Below, piece after piece: positions 8,955-16,108 of a stretch of DNA of 64,000 bases. Positions within the stretch are counted from its first letter, which is position 1; each line of letters opens with the position of its first letter. The DNA is from Pseudoclavibacter helvolus (GTDB lineage: Bacteria; Actinomycetota; Actinomycetes; Actinomycetales; Microbacteriaceae). Location: NCBI RefSeq assembly GCF_014191305.1, contig NZ_JACHWJ010000001.1, forward strand, positions 1-64,000, in the 5' to 3' direction. The translations under genes were made by a program, and so were the position numbers. Below the pieces are notes generated by a model. That model was given only the letters and a program-made list of their open reading frames with translations, was not told where the DNA came from and ran no database searches.

Positions 8955-9617
8955 TCAGGCGCTGACGAGCGGGAGCCGCTTTCGCCAGTTGCTGATTGAG
9001 ATCGCGATTCGGCTCGACGCCTGCTCGTCCCAGTCGACGGCGAGCCCGTTGCTGCGCATCGTCGTTGCGATGAGGAGGCCGAGCTGGCGAGCCGCCAGGG
9101 CACGTTCCTCGGGAGTGCTCGCGCCGTGCGTGGTGAAGAGGCCAAACGCCAGGAAGAGCTGCGCGTCGTCCCCGGACAGGCGCTCTGCGTCCTGCTGGTG
9201 GAAGAAGACGTAGCCGGTCTGCCCGTCTGCGGTCTTCTCGGCTTCGATCTCGGCGTGCCCGCAGTCCTGGCAGCAGGCGAAGTTCATGCGGGCGACGACG
9301 CCAGCCCGCTCAAGGTCAGCGAAGGCAGCGCGGAGCTTCTCGTAGTCGCCCTCGCTTGACCAGTCGCGCTGACAGTCGGCGAGGTCGTCCCAGGTTGCGG
9401 TCACGATGCGCTCGATCTCGTCAGCACGAACGGGCAGCGCCTCGTCCTCGGCGAACGAGCCTGCCGTTTCGAGGGCCTCGTCGAGGGAGACGAAGCCGGG
9501 CCTGATGAGTTCGACGGTCTTGGCGCGGAGGGTCTCCCGCGGGTTGTGAACGCCGTGCGGTTGGTGCTCGGCCTGGGGTGTGGTCGAGGCTGGGCGGAGG
9601 TACTTGAACAGATCCAC
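8955..9617 (-). CDS. DUF6891-like protein
   Basis: A 220-residue soluble protein. The segment RPGFVSLDEALET, the WDDLADCQRDW block, a CCQDCG cysteine cluster (possibly metal binding), the YVFFHQQDAERL stretch and the GLFTTHG block match my memory of DUF6891 proteins of actinobacteria, whose role is unknown. A second part (about residues 160-215) continues with 'RQLGLLIATTMRSNGLAVDWD'-like sequence. The start is a GTG at 9617. It shares a 111-bp divergent region with the GNAT at 9729. About 140 bp separate it from the giant membrane protein downstream on the same strand, a gap with no recognisable feature beyond that gene's ribosome-binding site. Confidence 0.65.
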   Translation of the reverse strand: MDLFKYLRPASTTPQAEHQPHGVHNPRETLRAKTVELIRPGFVSLDEALETAGSFAEDEALPVRADEIERIVTATWDDLADCQRDWSSEGDYEKLRAAFADLERAGVVARMNFACCQDCGHAEIEAEKTADGQTGYVFFHQQDAERLSGDDAQLFLAFGLFTTHGASTPEERALAARQLGLLIATTMRSNGLAVDWDEQASSRIAISISNWRKRLPLVSA

Positions 9618-9728
9618 GGCGGAGACTCTACGTCTCTGCGACTGGTACGTCCAACCGCGAGCTGTTCAGGGTCGCCTTCATATGCGGCCGACTTCCATGC
9701 GCGGCCGCGGCGGGTGGAGACTGACTGC

Positions 9729-10178
9729 ATGACTGACTGGAACGTGCGCCCCGTGACTTCGCTGGACGAGCCGGCCTGGCGTGAGCTGTATCGCGGCTAT
9801 CGGGAGTTCTACAGGGTCCCCGCCGACGAGTCGAAACTGGACGTCGTCTGGTCGTGGTTGGGTGATGAGGCCCACGAGACGCACGGCTTCGTCGCGGTCG
9901 ACGAAGAAGGGCGCCTGGGCGGGATCGCGCACGTGCGTCGTTTCGCGAGGCCCCTGTCCGCGACGACGGGACTCTACCTCGACGACCTCTTCACGTCGCC
10001 AACCGTGCGCGGAGGTGGGGCAGGCAAGGCGCTCCTCATGCATCTCGGCGACTACGCGCGCGAATCAGGACTGAGCGTCGTGCGCTGGATCACCGCCGAG
10101 GACAACACGACCGCGCGGCGGCTCTACGACGCCGTTGCGAAGCAGACTCCCTGGGTGACGTACGACATCGTGTCGTAA
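9729..10178 (+). CDS. GNAT-family N-acetyltransferase
   Basis: A 149-residue single-domain GNAT fold. The acetyl-CoA-binding motif is visible as VRGGGAGKALLMHL after the beta4 strand TTGLYLDDLFTSPT, and the C-terminal block ITAEDNTTARRLYDAV is characteristic. The substrate cannot be read from sequence. The ATG at 9729 gives the conserved-looking start MTDWNVRPVTSLDE; the longer open frame upstream runs through the promoter region and is unlikely to be translated. It is divergent from the DUF6891-like gene, and 106 bp separate it from the DUF2252 gene downstream, so the two could be cotranscribed. Confidence 0.85.
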   Translation: MTDWNVRPVTSLDEPAWRELYRGYREFYRVPADESKLDVVWSWLGDEAHETHGFVAVDEEGRLGGIAHVRRFARPLSATTGLYLDDLFTSPTVRGGGAGKALLMHLGDYARESGLSVVRWITAEDNTTARRLYDAVAKQTPWVTYDIVS

Positions 10179-10284
10179 CCGTCGGACGCGCTCGCCAGTT
10201 CCGGCTACCGGCGTTCACCCATTCACGAGAGACTGGCCCGGATCGGGCTCGAGCCCGACACCCTGACGAGGAAGGCCTTCCCCG

Positions 10285-11709
10285 ATGCCGACACACCTCA
10301 GCCGCCTGCAGCGCGATCGCGCGCCTCGGCCAACCCGCGACGAGCTCTACGCTGCCGGCAAGGCGCTCCGCAAGACGCAGCCGCACGTCGAACACGCGAT
10401 CTTCGTCGCGGGGGAGCGCGAGCCTGGGGCGATCCTGGCAGAGCAGAACGCGGCAAGGCTGCCCGACCTTGTGTCGCTGCGCATGGGGCGGATGCTCGCG
10501 AGCCCCTTCACGTTCTACTGCGGGACCGCCGCGATCATGGCTCACGACCTCGCGCAGGGGGTCAGCACGGGCATCCAGGTTGTCGCGTGTGGCGACGCGC
10601 ACCTCAGCAACTTCGGGCTGTTCGGGTCGCCCCAGCGCACGCTCGTGTTCGACCTCAACGACTTCGACGAGGCGGCATCGGCGCCGTGGGAGTGGGACCT
10701 CAAACGGCTCGTGGCGAGCGTCGTCGTCGGCGCTCGTGACCTCGGGCTGACCGAGGAGAAGACGCGCAAGGCAGCCCGGCGGGCCGCGGCCGCCTACCGG
10801 GAGGGCATGCGAGAGATGGTTGGCCACTCGGCCCTCGACCGCTACTACCTGCGACTCGACACGGATGTGGCACATCCGTCGTTCCGGACCGAGGCGCAGG
10901 AGGTCCTCGCGAAGGCGACGAAAAGCGCGAGGAAGCGCACCTCGCAGAAGTTCGTCGACAAGCTCACCGAGCGTGCCGCGGACGGGACGAGGCTCATCGT
11001 CGAGAACCCACCCGTCATGATGCACGTCTCACCCGAGGCGGAGTCGCGCGTCGAGGAGCTGTTCGAGCAGTACCGCGCCACGGTGAGCACCGACGTGGCC
11101 TTCCTGCTCGGCAACTTCACGCTCACGGACGTCGCTCGGCGGGCAGTGGGGGTCGGCAGCGTCGGCACGCGATGCTTCATCCTGATCCTGACGGGTCCGG
11201 CGGGCGAGGCGCTTGTCCTACAGGTCAAGGAAGCGCCGGCATCGGTGCTCGAGACCTACGGGGACGTCGATCCGAGGCGCCTCCTGCAGGCTCGATCACG
11301 CGAGGAGTACGACGAGCTCGGCGAGGGCTACCGGGTCGTCAGCTGCCAACGCATCCTGCAGGCGGTCTCCGACCCCTTCCTCGGTTATCTGCGGTTCGAG
11401 GGGGAGGACGGCGTGCTGCGCGACTATTACGTGCGCCAGTTCCGCGACATGAAGGGCTCGGTCGAGCTTGAACAGCTCAACTCTTCCGAGTTCACGAAGT
11501 ACGTGGAGGCCTGCGGAACCCTGCTGGCGAGAGCCCACGCGCAGAGCCCCATCGCGCCGATGATCGCGGGGTACCTCGGCAAGAGCGGCTCGTTTGACGA
11601 CGCGATGGCGGAGTGGGCCATCGGCTACGCGGAGCAGTCGGGGCTCGACTACGCCGAGCTGCTCGCGGCCCGCGACCGCGGCGACTTCGAGGCCGTCTCC
11701 GACCGGTAG
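10285..11709 (+). CDS. DUF2252 domain protein
   Basis: A 474-residue protein covering the DUF2252 family over its whole length. Conserved blocks include LRMGRMLASPFTFYCGTA (about residues 65-82), GDAHLSNF (103-110) and DLNDFDEA (123-130), followed by WEWDLKRL. The last blocks resemble the catalytic and metal-binding loops of kinase-like phosphotransferases, but no substrate is established for the family. A purine-rich GAGGAAGG lies upstream of the ATG at 10285. It converges on the siderophore-interacting protein gene with only 6 bp between stops, leaving no room for a classical terminator. Confidence 0.85.
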   Translation: MPTHLSRLQRDRAPRPTRDELYAAGKALRKTQPHVEHAIFVAGEREPGAILAEQNAARLPDLVSLRMGRMLASPFTFYCGTAAIMAHDLAQGVSTGIQVVACGDAHLSNFGLFGSPQRTLVFDLNDFDEAASAPWEWDLKRLVASVVVGARDLGLTEEKTRKAARRAAAAYREGMREMVGHSALDRYYLRLDTDVAHPSFRTEAQEVLAKATKSARKRTSQKFVDKLTERAADGTRLIVENPPVMMHVSPEAESRVEELFEQYRATVSTDVAFLLGNFTLTDVARRAVGVGSVGTRCFILILTGPAGEALVLQVKEAPASVLETYGDVDPRRLLQARSREEYDELGEGYRVVSCQRILQAVSDPFLGYLRFEGEDGVLRDYYVRQFRDMKGSVELEQLNSSEFTKYVEACGTLLARAHAQSPIAPMIAGYLGKSGSFDDAMAEWAIGYAEQSGLDYAELLAARDRGDFEAVSDR

Positions 11710-11715
11710 TCGGCC

Positions 11716-13509
11716 TCAGCTCGCGGGCGGGCGCTGCAGCTCGAGCGCCTCGTGGTCCCATCCGAGCGGCGTCGCGCGGACGAGTCGCCAGCCAGCTCTC
11801 CTGGCAAGCGACTCGAGGTCCTGCAGGCTCCGTGGCGGGGTCCCCGTGGCGGCGTAGGCGAGGAGCGCGTGCTCGGCCGCGTGGGCCGATGGCGCCGAGC
11901 TCTCGGGTTGGAACAGCTCGATGATGACGGCGGCACCCGCCCGCTCGGCCAACCGAGTGAGGAACGCGACCGCTTCCTCGTCGGTGCGCTGCGCGAGGGC
12001 AAGCGCCGAGGCAACGACGTCCGCGTCAGTAGCGCCGAAGCTCTCGGCGGCCTCGAACTCGCTGCCGGGCTGTGACTTGCGCGCCGCGTCCAACTCGAGG
12101 AGCGAGCCGACAACGGTGACCCGTGTCGCACCGGCAAGCGCGTTCGAGAAGGCGACGCTTCCCGGCCCCGTCACGGCGACCGCATGAGCTTCCCTCAGCG
12201 TCTGCAGGCCCGTGACTCCTCTGGCGACGAAGTCGAAGCCGATTGCCGCCTCGACTTTCTCCTGCAGTCGAGCGAAACTGTCGGCGGAGCGCCTACGGAG
12301 CGTCGCACCGTTGGCGGTCAGGTACGGCGGCCTTCCCGTTCGCAGGGAGTCCGCCAGGTGTGCGAGCGACAGCAGGAGCTCGGCCTCGACAGCGTCGTCG
12401 AGGCTCTCGCGGAGGTGCTCGTCTTCCAGGATCACGTCGCCGGCTGGCCCGAGGGCCACGAGGCCCGTGGAGACCCGCACCGCATCGAACGCGGCGAGGG
12501 CCTGCACCAGGGCCCGGACGCCGCCCTCGTCGAGCGCGAGGTCGCCCGCGAGGGCCGCGATCGGACGTGGGGTGCTCGCGACGGCATCCAAGAGACCCGT
12601 CGAGAGCGCGGCCCGCGCGGCGAACCATGGGACAGGAGAGAGGAGCTCGTCGAGTTCGAGCGGATGCTGCCGTGCCGCATCTGCCGTCTCGAGTACCGGG
12701 ACAGCCTGGGCCGCCTGCTCGGTCGCGTGCCAGTACCCGGTGATGTTGACGTGGGTCTTCGGAATGCCGCGGTCGCGGGCGCACCAGCGCCGGAGCGGGA
12801 GTAGAGAGCGGCTCTCGCCCGCGACCCACACGTACCCGGTGCCCGCGGGGAGTTCGCGTGCCATGACGGCGCCCACGAGGGCGCTCTCCGCGCCCGACGA
12901 GGCGACGACCCAGCGCAGTTCGTCGCCGTCGCGGATGCTGAGCTGCTGGATGGCGTGCTCGTCCTGCACCTCCACGATGACGATCGCCGGGACGTCGCCA
13001 GGTCGTTCGTCGAGGTAGCGACCGATGGCCGGGAGCGCGGTCTCATCACCGGCGAGCAGCATCCACTCGACGTCGGACGGCAGCACAAGCGACGACTTAG
13101 GGCCCACGATGTGGAGGGAGTCACCCACAGCTGCGGCCTCAGCCCAGGTTGCCGCCGGGCCATCGCCGTGCCGGACGAAGTCGAGCTCGAGTTCGCCCAG
13201 CGCCGCATCGAAGCGGCGGGGAGTGTAGTCGCGCGTGAGCGTGACCCCGCTGTCGGTCCAGTCGATCGAGTGCGCGCGCTGGATGGGCAGCGCCTCGGCG
13301 ATCGGGCCCCCGTCGGCGAAGACCAGTTTGACATGATCATCGAACCCCGTGCTCACGAACTCCGGCAGGTCGAAGCCGGAGTTCGTGAACTCCTGGAGCT
13401 GCGGGCCGGTGAGCGTGACGCGACGCATTCGCGGCGTCACGTCGACAACTCGACTCACGGTGAGCTCGCGGAGGACAAGGGGATGGGTGACGAAGTTGCG
13501 CTGCGGCAT
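11716..13509 (-). CDS. Siderophore-interacting protein (ViuB/SIP family) fused to an O-methyltransferase-like domain
   Basis: A 597-residue two-part protein. Residues 1 to about 265 form a SIP/ViuB-type NAD(P)H:flavin ferric-siderophore reductase: FAD-binding half with TPRMRRVTLTG and RDYTPRRFD, then the SIP half with WMLLAGDETALPAIGRYL and the terminal HVNITGYWH. Residues about 290-597 look like a small-molecule methyltransferase. A helical dimerisation/winged-helix segment (FAARAALSTGLLDAVAS) precedes an apparently degenerate Rossmann half in which the glycine-rich SAM loop is weak (AHAVAVTGPGSVAFS). The reductase would release iron from imported siderophores in the cytoplasm; the added domain's role is unknown. 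The ATG at 13509 has an AGAAGG site upstream. It lies 53 bp downstream of the broken binding-protein gene, in the same direction. Confidence 0.85.
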   Translation of the reverse strand: MPQRNFVTHPLVLRELTVSRVVDVTPRMRRVTLTGPQLQEFTNSGFDLPEFVSTGFDDHVKLVFADGGPIAEALPIQRAHSIDWTDSGVTLTRDYTPRRFDAALGELELDFVRHGDGPAATWAEAAAVGDSLHIVGPKSSLVLPSDVEWMLLAGDETALPAIGRYLDERPGDVPAIVIVEVQDEHAIQQLSIRDGDELRWVVASSGAESALVGAVMARELPAGTGYVWVAGESRSLLPLRRWCARDRGIPKTHVNITGYWHATEQAAQAVPVLETADAARQHPLELDELLSPVPWFAARAALSTGLLDAVASTPRPIAALAGDLALDEGGVRALVQALAAFDAVRVSTGLVALGPAGDVILEDEHLRESLDDAVEAELLLSLAHLADSLRTGRPPYLTANGATLRRRSADSFARLQEKVEAAIGFDFVARGVTGLQTLREAHAVAVTGPGSVAFSNALAGATRVTVVGSLLELDAARKSQPGSEFEAAESFGATDADVVASALALAQRTDEEAVAFLTRLAERAGAAVIIELFQPESSAPSAHAAEHALLAYAATGTPPRSLQDLESLARRAGWRLVRATPLGWDHEALELQRPPAS

Positions 13510-13562
13510 GGGCCTTCTCGTTGGGGCGTGCGGTGGAGGTGTCTCGAGGTACTGCCGTGGGC

Positions 13563-14222
13563 CTAGGCGAACTGCTGCTGGATGTTGTCGAGCAGGTCCA
13601 TCGTGCGGATGTAGTCAGCGCGGTAGGCCCAGTAGGGGAGGTCGTGGACCTGGCCGCTCTGGAAGGCGGGGAGGCCGGCGTAGACGGGGTCGCCAGCAAG
13701 CGTTGCGGGGTCGGCGCCTCCATCGACGAAGCTGAACGCGAAGATCATCGGGGCGGTGAAGACCTGGCTCACCTGCTCGGTCGAGAGCTCGAACGAGTCG
13801 CCGGTGCCGTAGACCTCGAAGTCGGGGTTGTCGGCGATAACGGGGGCAGGCTCGAAGCCGACCGCCGCGAGCGTCTGGGGCAGCGCGGAGGATTCCGGGA
13901 GTGAGTACGGTGTGCCGTCGGCCGTGAGGACGAGGTAGTTGACGGGCGTCGCTGGGACCGTGATCGCCTCGGCGACCTCGGCCACCTTGGTGTCGTATGC
14001 CGTGAGGAGCTCCTGCTCCTTCTCGGTCTGGCCGAGCACGTCGTCGGCGATGAAGCCGAGCTGGTCCTGCCAGGTCAGGAGCGCGTTCGAGACGATGACG
14101 GTCGGCGCGATCTCCGTCAATCGGTCGTAGCTCTCGACCGCCTGCATCGATGAGAAGCCCTGTCCGCCGGCGATGATGAGGTCGGGATCCTGCTCGAGGA
14201 TCGCCTCGAAGTCGAAGCCGTC
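13563..14222 (-). pseudogene. Fe-siderophore ABC transporter substrate-binding protein, N-terminus deleted
   Basis: C-terminal two thirds of a FecB/FhuD-type periplasmic binding protein. In-frame coding can be read from 14222 (DGFDFEAILEQDPDLIIAGG) to the stop at 13563. The signal peptide, lipobox and first lobe are absent: directly upstream the frame hits a stop (14225-14223), and the opposite strand becomes a FecCD permease that also lacks its beginning. An ATG at 14147 could start a 194-residue fragment, but it would be unexported and non-functional. The same direction and spacing as the SIP gene suggest an original binding-protein/SIP operon. The break is a deletion scar or an assembly join (see findings). 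Confidence 0.85.
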
Positions 14223-14524
14223 CTATGCGGGTCCTGACGATCGTGGCCGTGACGTTGCTGTGCGGGGCCGCGACGGCGGCAGCTGGGCCAATCGCCTTCA
14301 TCGGACTCATGGTGCCGCACGCCGTCCGCTGGCTCACAGGCCCAGATCAGCGGTGGATCCTGCCGTTCTCGCTGGTGCTTGCGCCCGTCCTCCTGCTGCT
14401 CTCCGACATGATCGGGCGACTCGTTGTGTACCCAGGGGAGCTGCAGGTCGGCATCATCGCCGCCTTCCTCGGCGCACCGGTCCTGATCTTCCTGGTTCGG
14501 CGCACGAGGGGCAGCGCGCTGTGA
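14223..14524 (+). pseudogene. FecCD-family siderophore permease, only the C-terminal third remains
   Basis: About 99 residues matching the end of a FecCD/BtuC-type permease: RVLTIVAVTLLCGAATAAAGPIAFIGLMVPH, the GPD motif and the terminal helices. An intact permease is about 330-350 residues, so roughly 240 residues are missing. The missing part lies exactly where the divergent binding-protein gene is also cut. The stop overlaps the GTG of the second permease remnant, showing the original operon order. The fragment starts at a fortuitous ATG (14225) with no ribosome-binding site. Confidence 0.85.
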
Positions 14525-15164
14525 CGCGCGCGGCAGAGCCGATCGCAGGCACCGAGCAGGTCCGCCTCGTTGTCGTCGACTGGCGTCTGCCACGGGCGCT
14601 CCTCGCAGCGCTCTTCGGGGCGGCACTCGGACTCAACGGCGCCATCTTCCAGTCTCTGACCCGTAACGCCCTCGGAAGCCCAGACGTCATCGGCTTCAAC
14701 ATGGGCTCATACACCGGGGTGCTCGTCGTCATGCTGGCGGGCGGCAGCGGCTTTCTCCTCATCGCGAGTGGGGCCGTCGTCGGCGGTCTCATCACGGCGT
14801 TCCTCGTTTACCTCCTCGAGCACAAGCGCGGAGTCCAGGGCTTCCGTCTCATCATCATCGGCATCGCCCTGAGCGCCATGCTCGGGTCGCTCAACACGTG
14901 GATCATCGTGAAGGCCGACGTCGCCTTCGCCATGCAGGCCGCGGTCTGGGGGCGGCGCCGCAACTCGCGCGGCGCCTCACCAGCGCGGGCGCATCCATCG
15001 ATCTGGTCACCTCGGCCCTTGTCGGCGCCGCGCTCCTGAGCATCGCCGACCTCATCGCGCAGCACGCGCTCCCCGGCGTCTCGCTCCCAGTCGGCGCGGT
15101 CACGGTGAGCATCGGCGGCCTCTATCTCGTCTGGCTCCTCGCAAGGGAGACCAAGACCAGGTGA
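14521..15164 (+). pseudogene. Second FecCD-family siderophore permease, internal deletion with frameshift
   Basis: The first part (GTG at 14521) encodes a recognisable FecD-type N-terminal half through LPRALLAALFGAALGLNGAI, the RNALGSPDVIGF motif and on to MQAAVWG at about 14952. The reading frame then jumps by one, and the sequence continues as the last helices of a FecCD permease (AAPQLARRLTSAGASIDLV to ARETKTR, stop 15164). Between the halves roughly 130-150 residues are missing. The junction is at about 14945-14957. Without the shift the frame ends at 15039. The product cannot be a working permease. Together with the cut binding protein and first permease, the importer is dead although its ATPase is intact. 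Confidence 0.85.
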
Positions 15165-15173
15165 AGACTTACC

Positions 15174-15203
15174 GGGCAGGCGGGCAGGCGGGCAGGCGGG
15201 CAG
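15174..15203. repeat. 8-bp tandem repeat GGGCAGGC, 3.75 copies
   Basis: Three exact GGGCAGGC units and a partial fourth fill most of the 85-bp gap between the broken permease and the ABC ATPase gene, and are followed by a CAGAC-rich stretch. FecCD and ATPase genes normally overlap or nearly touch in such operons, so this looks like a later expansion between them. Confidence 0.9.
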
Positions 15204-15249
15204 ACGGACCGACAGACGAACAAGGACACGGACGGAAGGCGGTGGCGGC

Positions 15250-16047
15250 GTGACGAAGCTCACTGGTGCTGGACTTGTGGTCGGCTCCGGCGACCGGGTG
15301 GTGATCGAAGGCGTCGACGTGTCGATACCCGAAGGTTCCTTCACGGTGATCGTCGGGCCGAACGCCTGCGGTAAGTCGACGCTCCTCAAAGCCCTCGCGA
15401 GGCTCATCCCGGCGAGCGCGGGGCAGGTGCCCCTCGACGGCAAGGCCATCCACGAGCTCCCATCGAAGGAGCTCGCCAGGAGGCTGGGCCTCCTGCCGCA
15501 GTCGTCGCTCGCTCCCGACGGCATCACCGTGCAGGACCTCGTGTCGCGCGGACGCTTCCCGCATCAATCGCTGCTCTCTCGCTGGTCACGCGAAGATGAA
15601 CGGGTCGTCGCGGAGGCCATGGCGGCGACCGGCGTCACTGACCTCAGGGGCCGCCTCCTCGACGAACTCTCCGGAGGGCAACGGCAGCGCGTCTGGGTGT
15701 CGATGGTGCTCGCGCAGGAGACACCCATGCTGCTCTTGGACGAGCCGACGACCTTCCTCGACATTGCACATCAGGTGGAGCTGCTCGACCTGATCGAGCG
15801 GCTGCGCGGCGAGGGCAAGACTGTTGTCGCCGTGCTCCACGAGATCAACCTCGCCGCCAGGTACGCCTCGCACCTGATCGCGATGCGGGACGGAAGGATC
15901 GTCGCGGAGGGGAGCCCGAGCGAAGTCGTCACGGAGGAGCTGGTGGGGCGCGTCTTCGATCTGCCCTGCCGGGTCATCCTAGATCCTGACACCGGCACGC
16001 CCGTGGTCTTGCCGAGGAGGCGACCCGCCCCCGCGGACGTTAGGTAG
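15250..16047 (+). CDS. Fe-siderophore ABC transporter ATP-binding protein (FecE/FepC type)
   Basis: A 265-residue cytoplasmic ATPase subunit. Walker A is GPNACGKST (residues 36-44, with Ala in place of the usual Gly), the signature is LSGGQRQRVW, Walker B is LLLDEPTTFLD and the H-loop is VLHEINLAARY. All catalytic elements are present, so the gene itself looks sound. Its GTG start lies after a tandem-repeat spacer and has only a weak purine stretch (GGCGGTGGCGGC) as ribosome-binding site. It should energise the two upstream permeases, both of which are broken, so it is an orphan here unless another permease pair exists elsewhere in the genome. Confidence 0.9.
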   Translation: MTKLTGAGLVVGSGDRVVIEGVDVSIPEGSFTVIVGPNACGKSTLLKALARLIPASAGQVPLDGKAIHELPSKELARRLGLLPQSSLAPDGITVQDLVSRGRFPHQSLLSRWSREDERVVAEAMAATGVTDLRGRLLDELSGGQRQRVWVSMVLAQETPMLLLDEPTTFLDIAHQVELLDLIERLRGEGKTVVAVLHEINLAARYASHLIAMRDGRIVAEGSPSEVVTEELVGRVFDLPCRVILDPDTGTPVVLPRRRPAPADVR

Positions 16048-16071
16048 GCCCAGGCAGGTCTGGGCCTGGGC
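16048..16071. terminator. Short hairpin between convergent genes
   Basis: An 8-bp perfect stem, GCCCAGGC paired with GCCTGGGC across an 8-base loop, lies just after the ATPase stop and before the end of the convergent murE-type gene. There is no T-run on either side, so it is a weak or bidirectional terminator candidate. Confidence 0.45.
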
Positions 16072-16108
16072 AGGGAATCTCGAGGTCGAGCCGCTCCTTG
16101 GAGTCAGG

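Noticed and set aside
15174-15203. CRISPR-like array or iterons
   Set aside because: Units of 8 bp without spacers and no replication or cas gene nearby.
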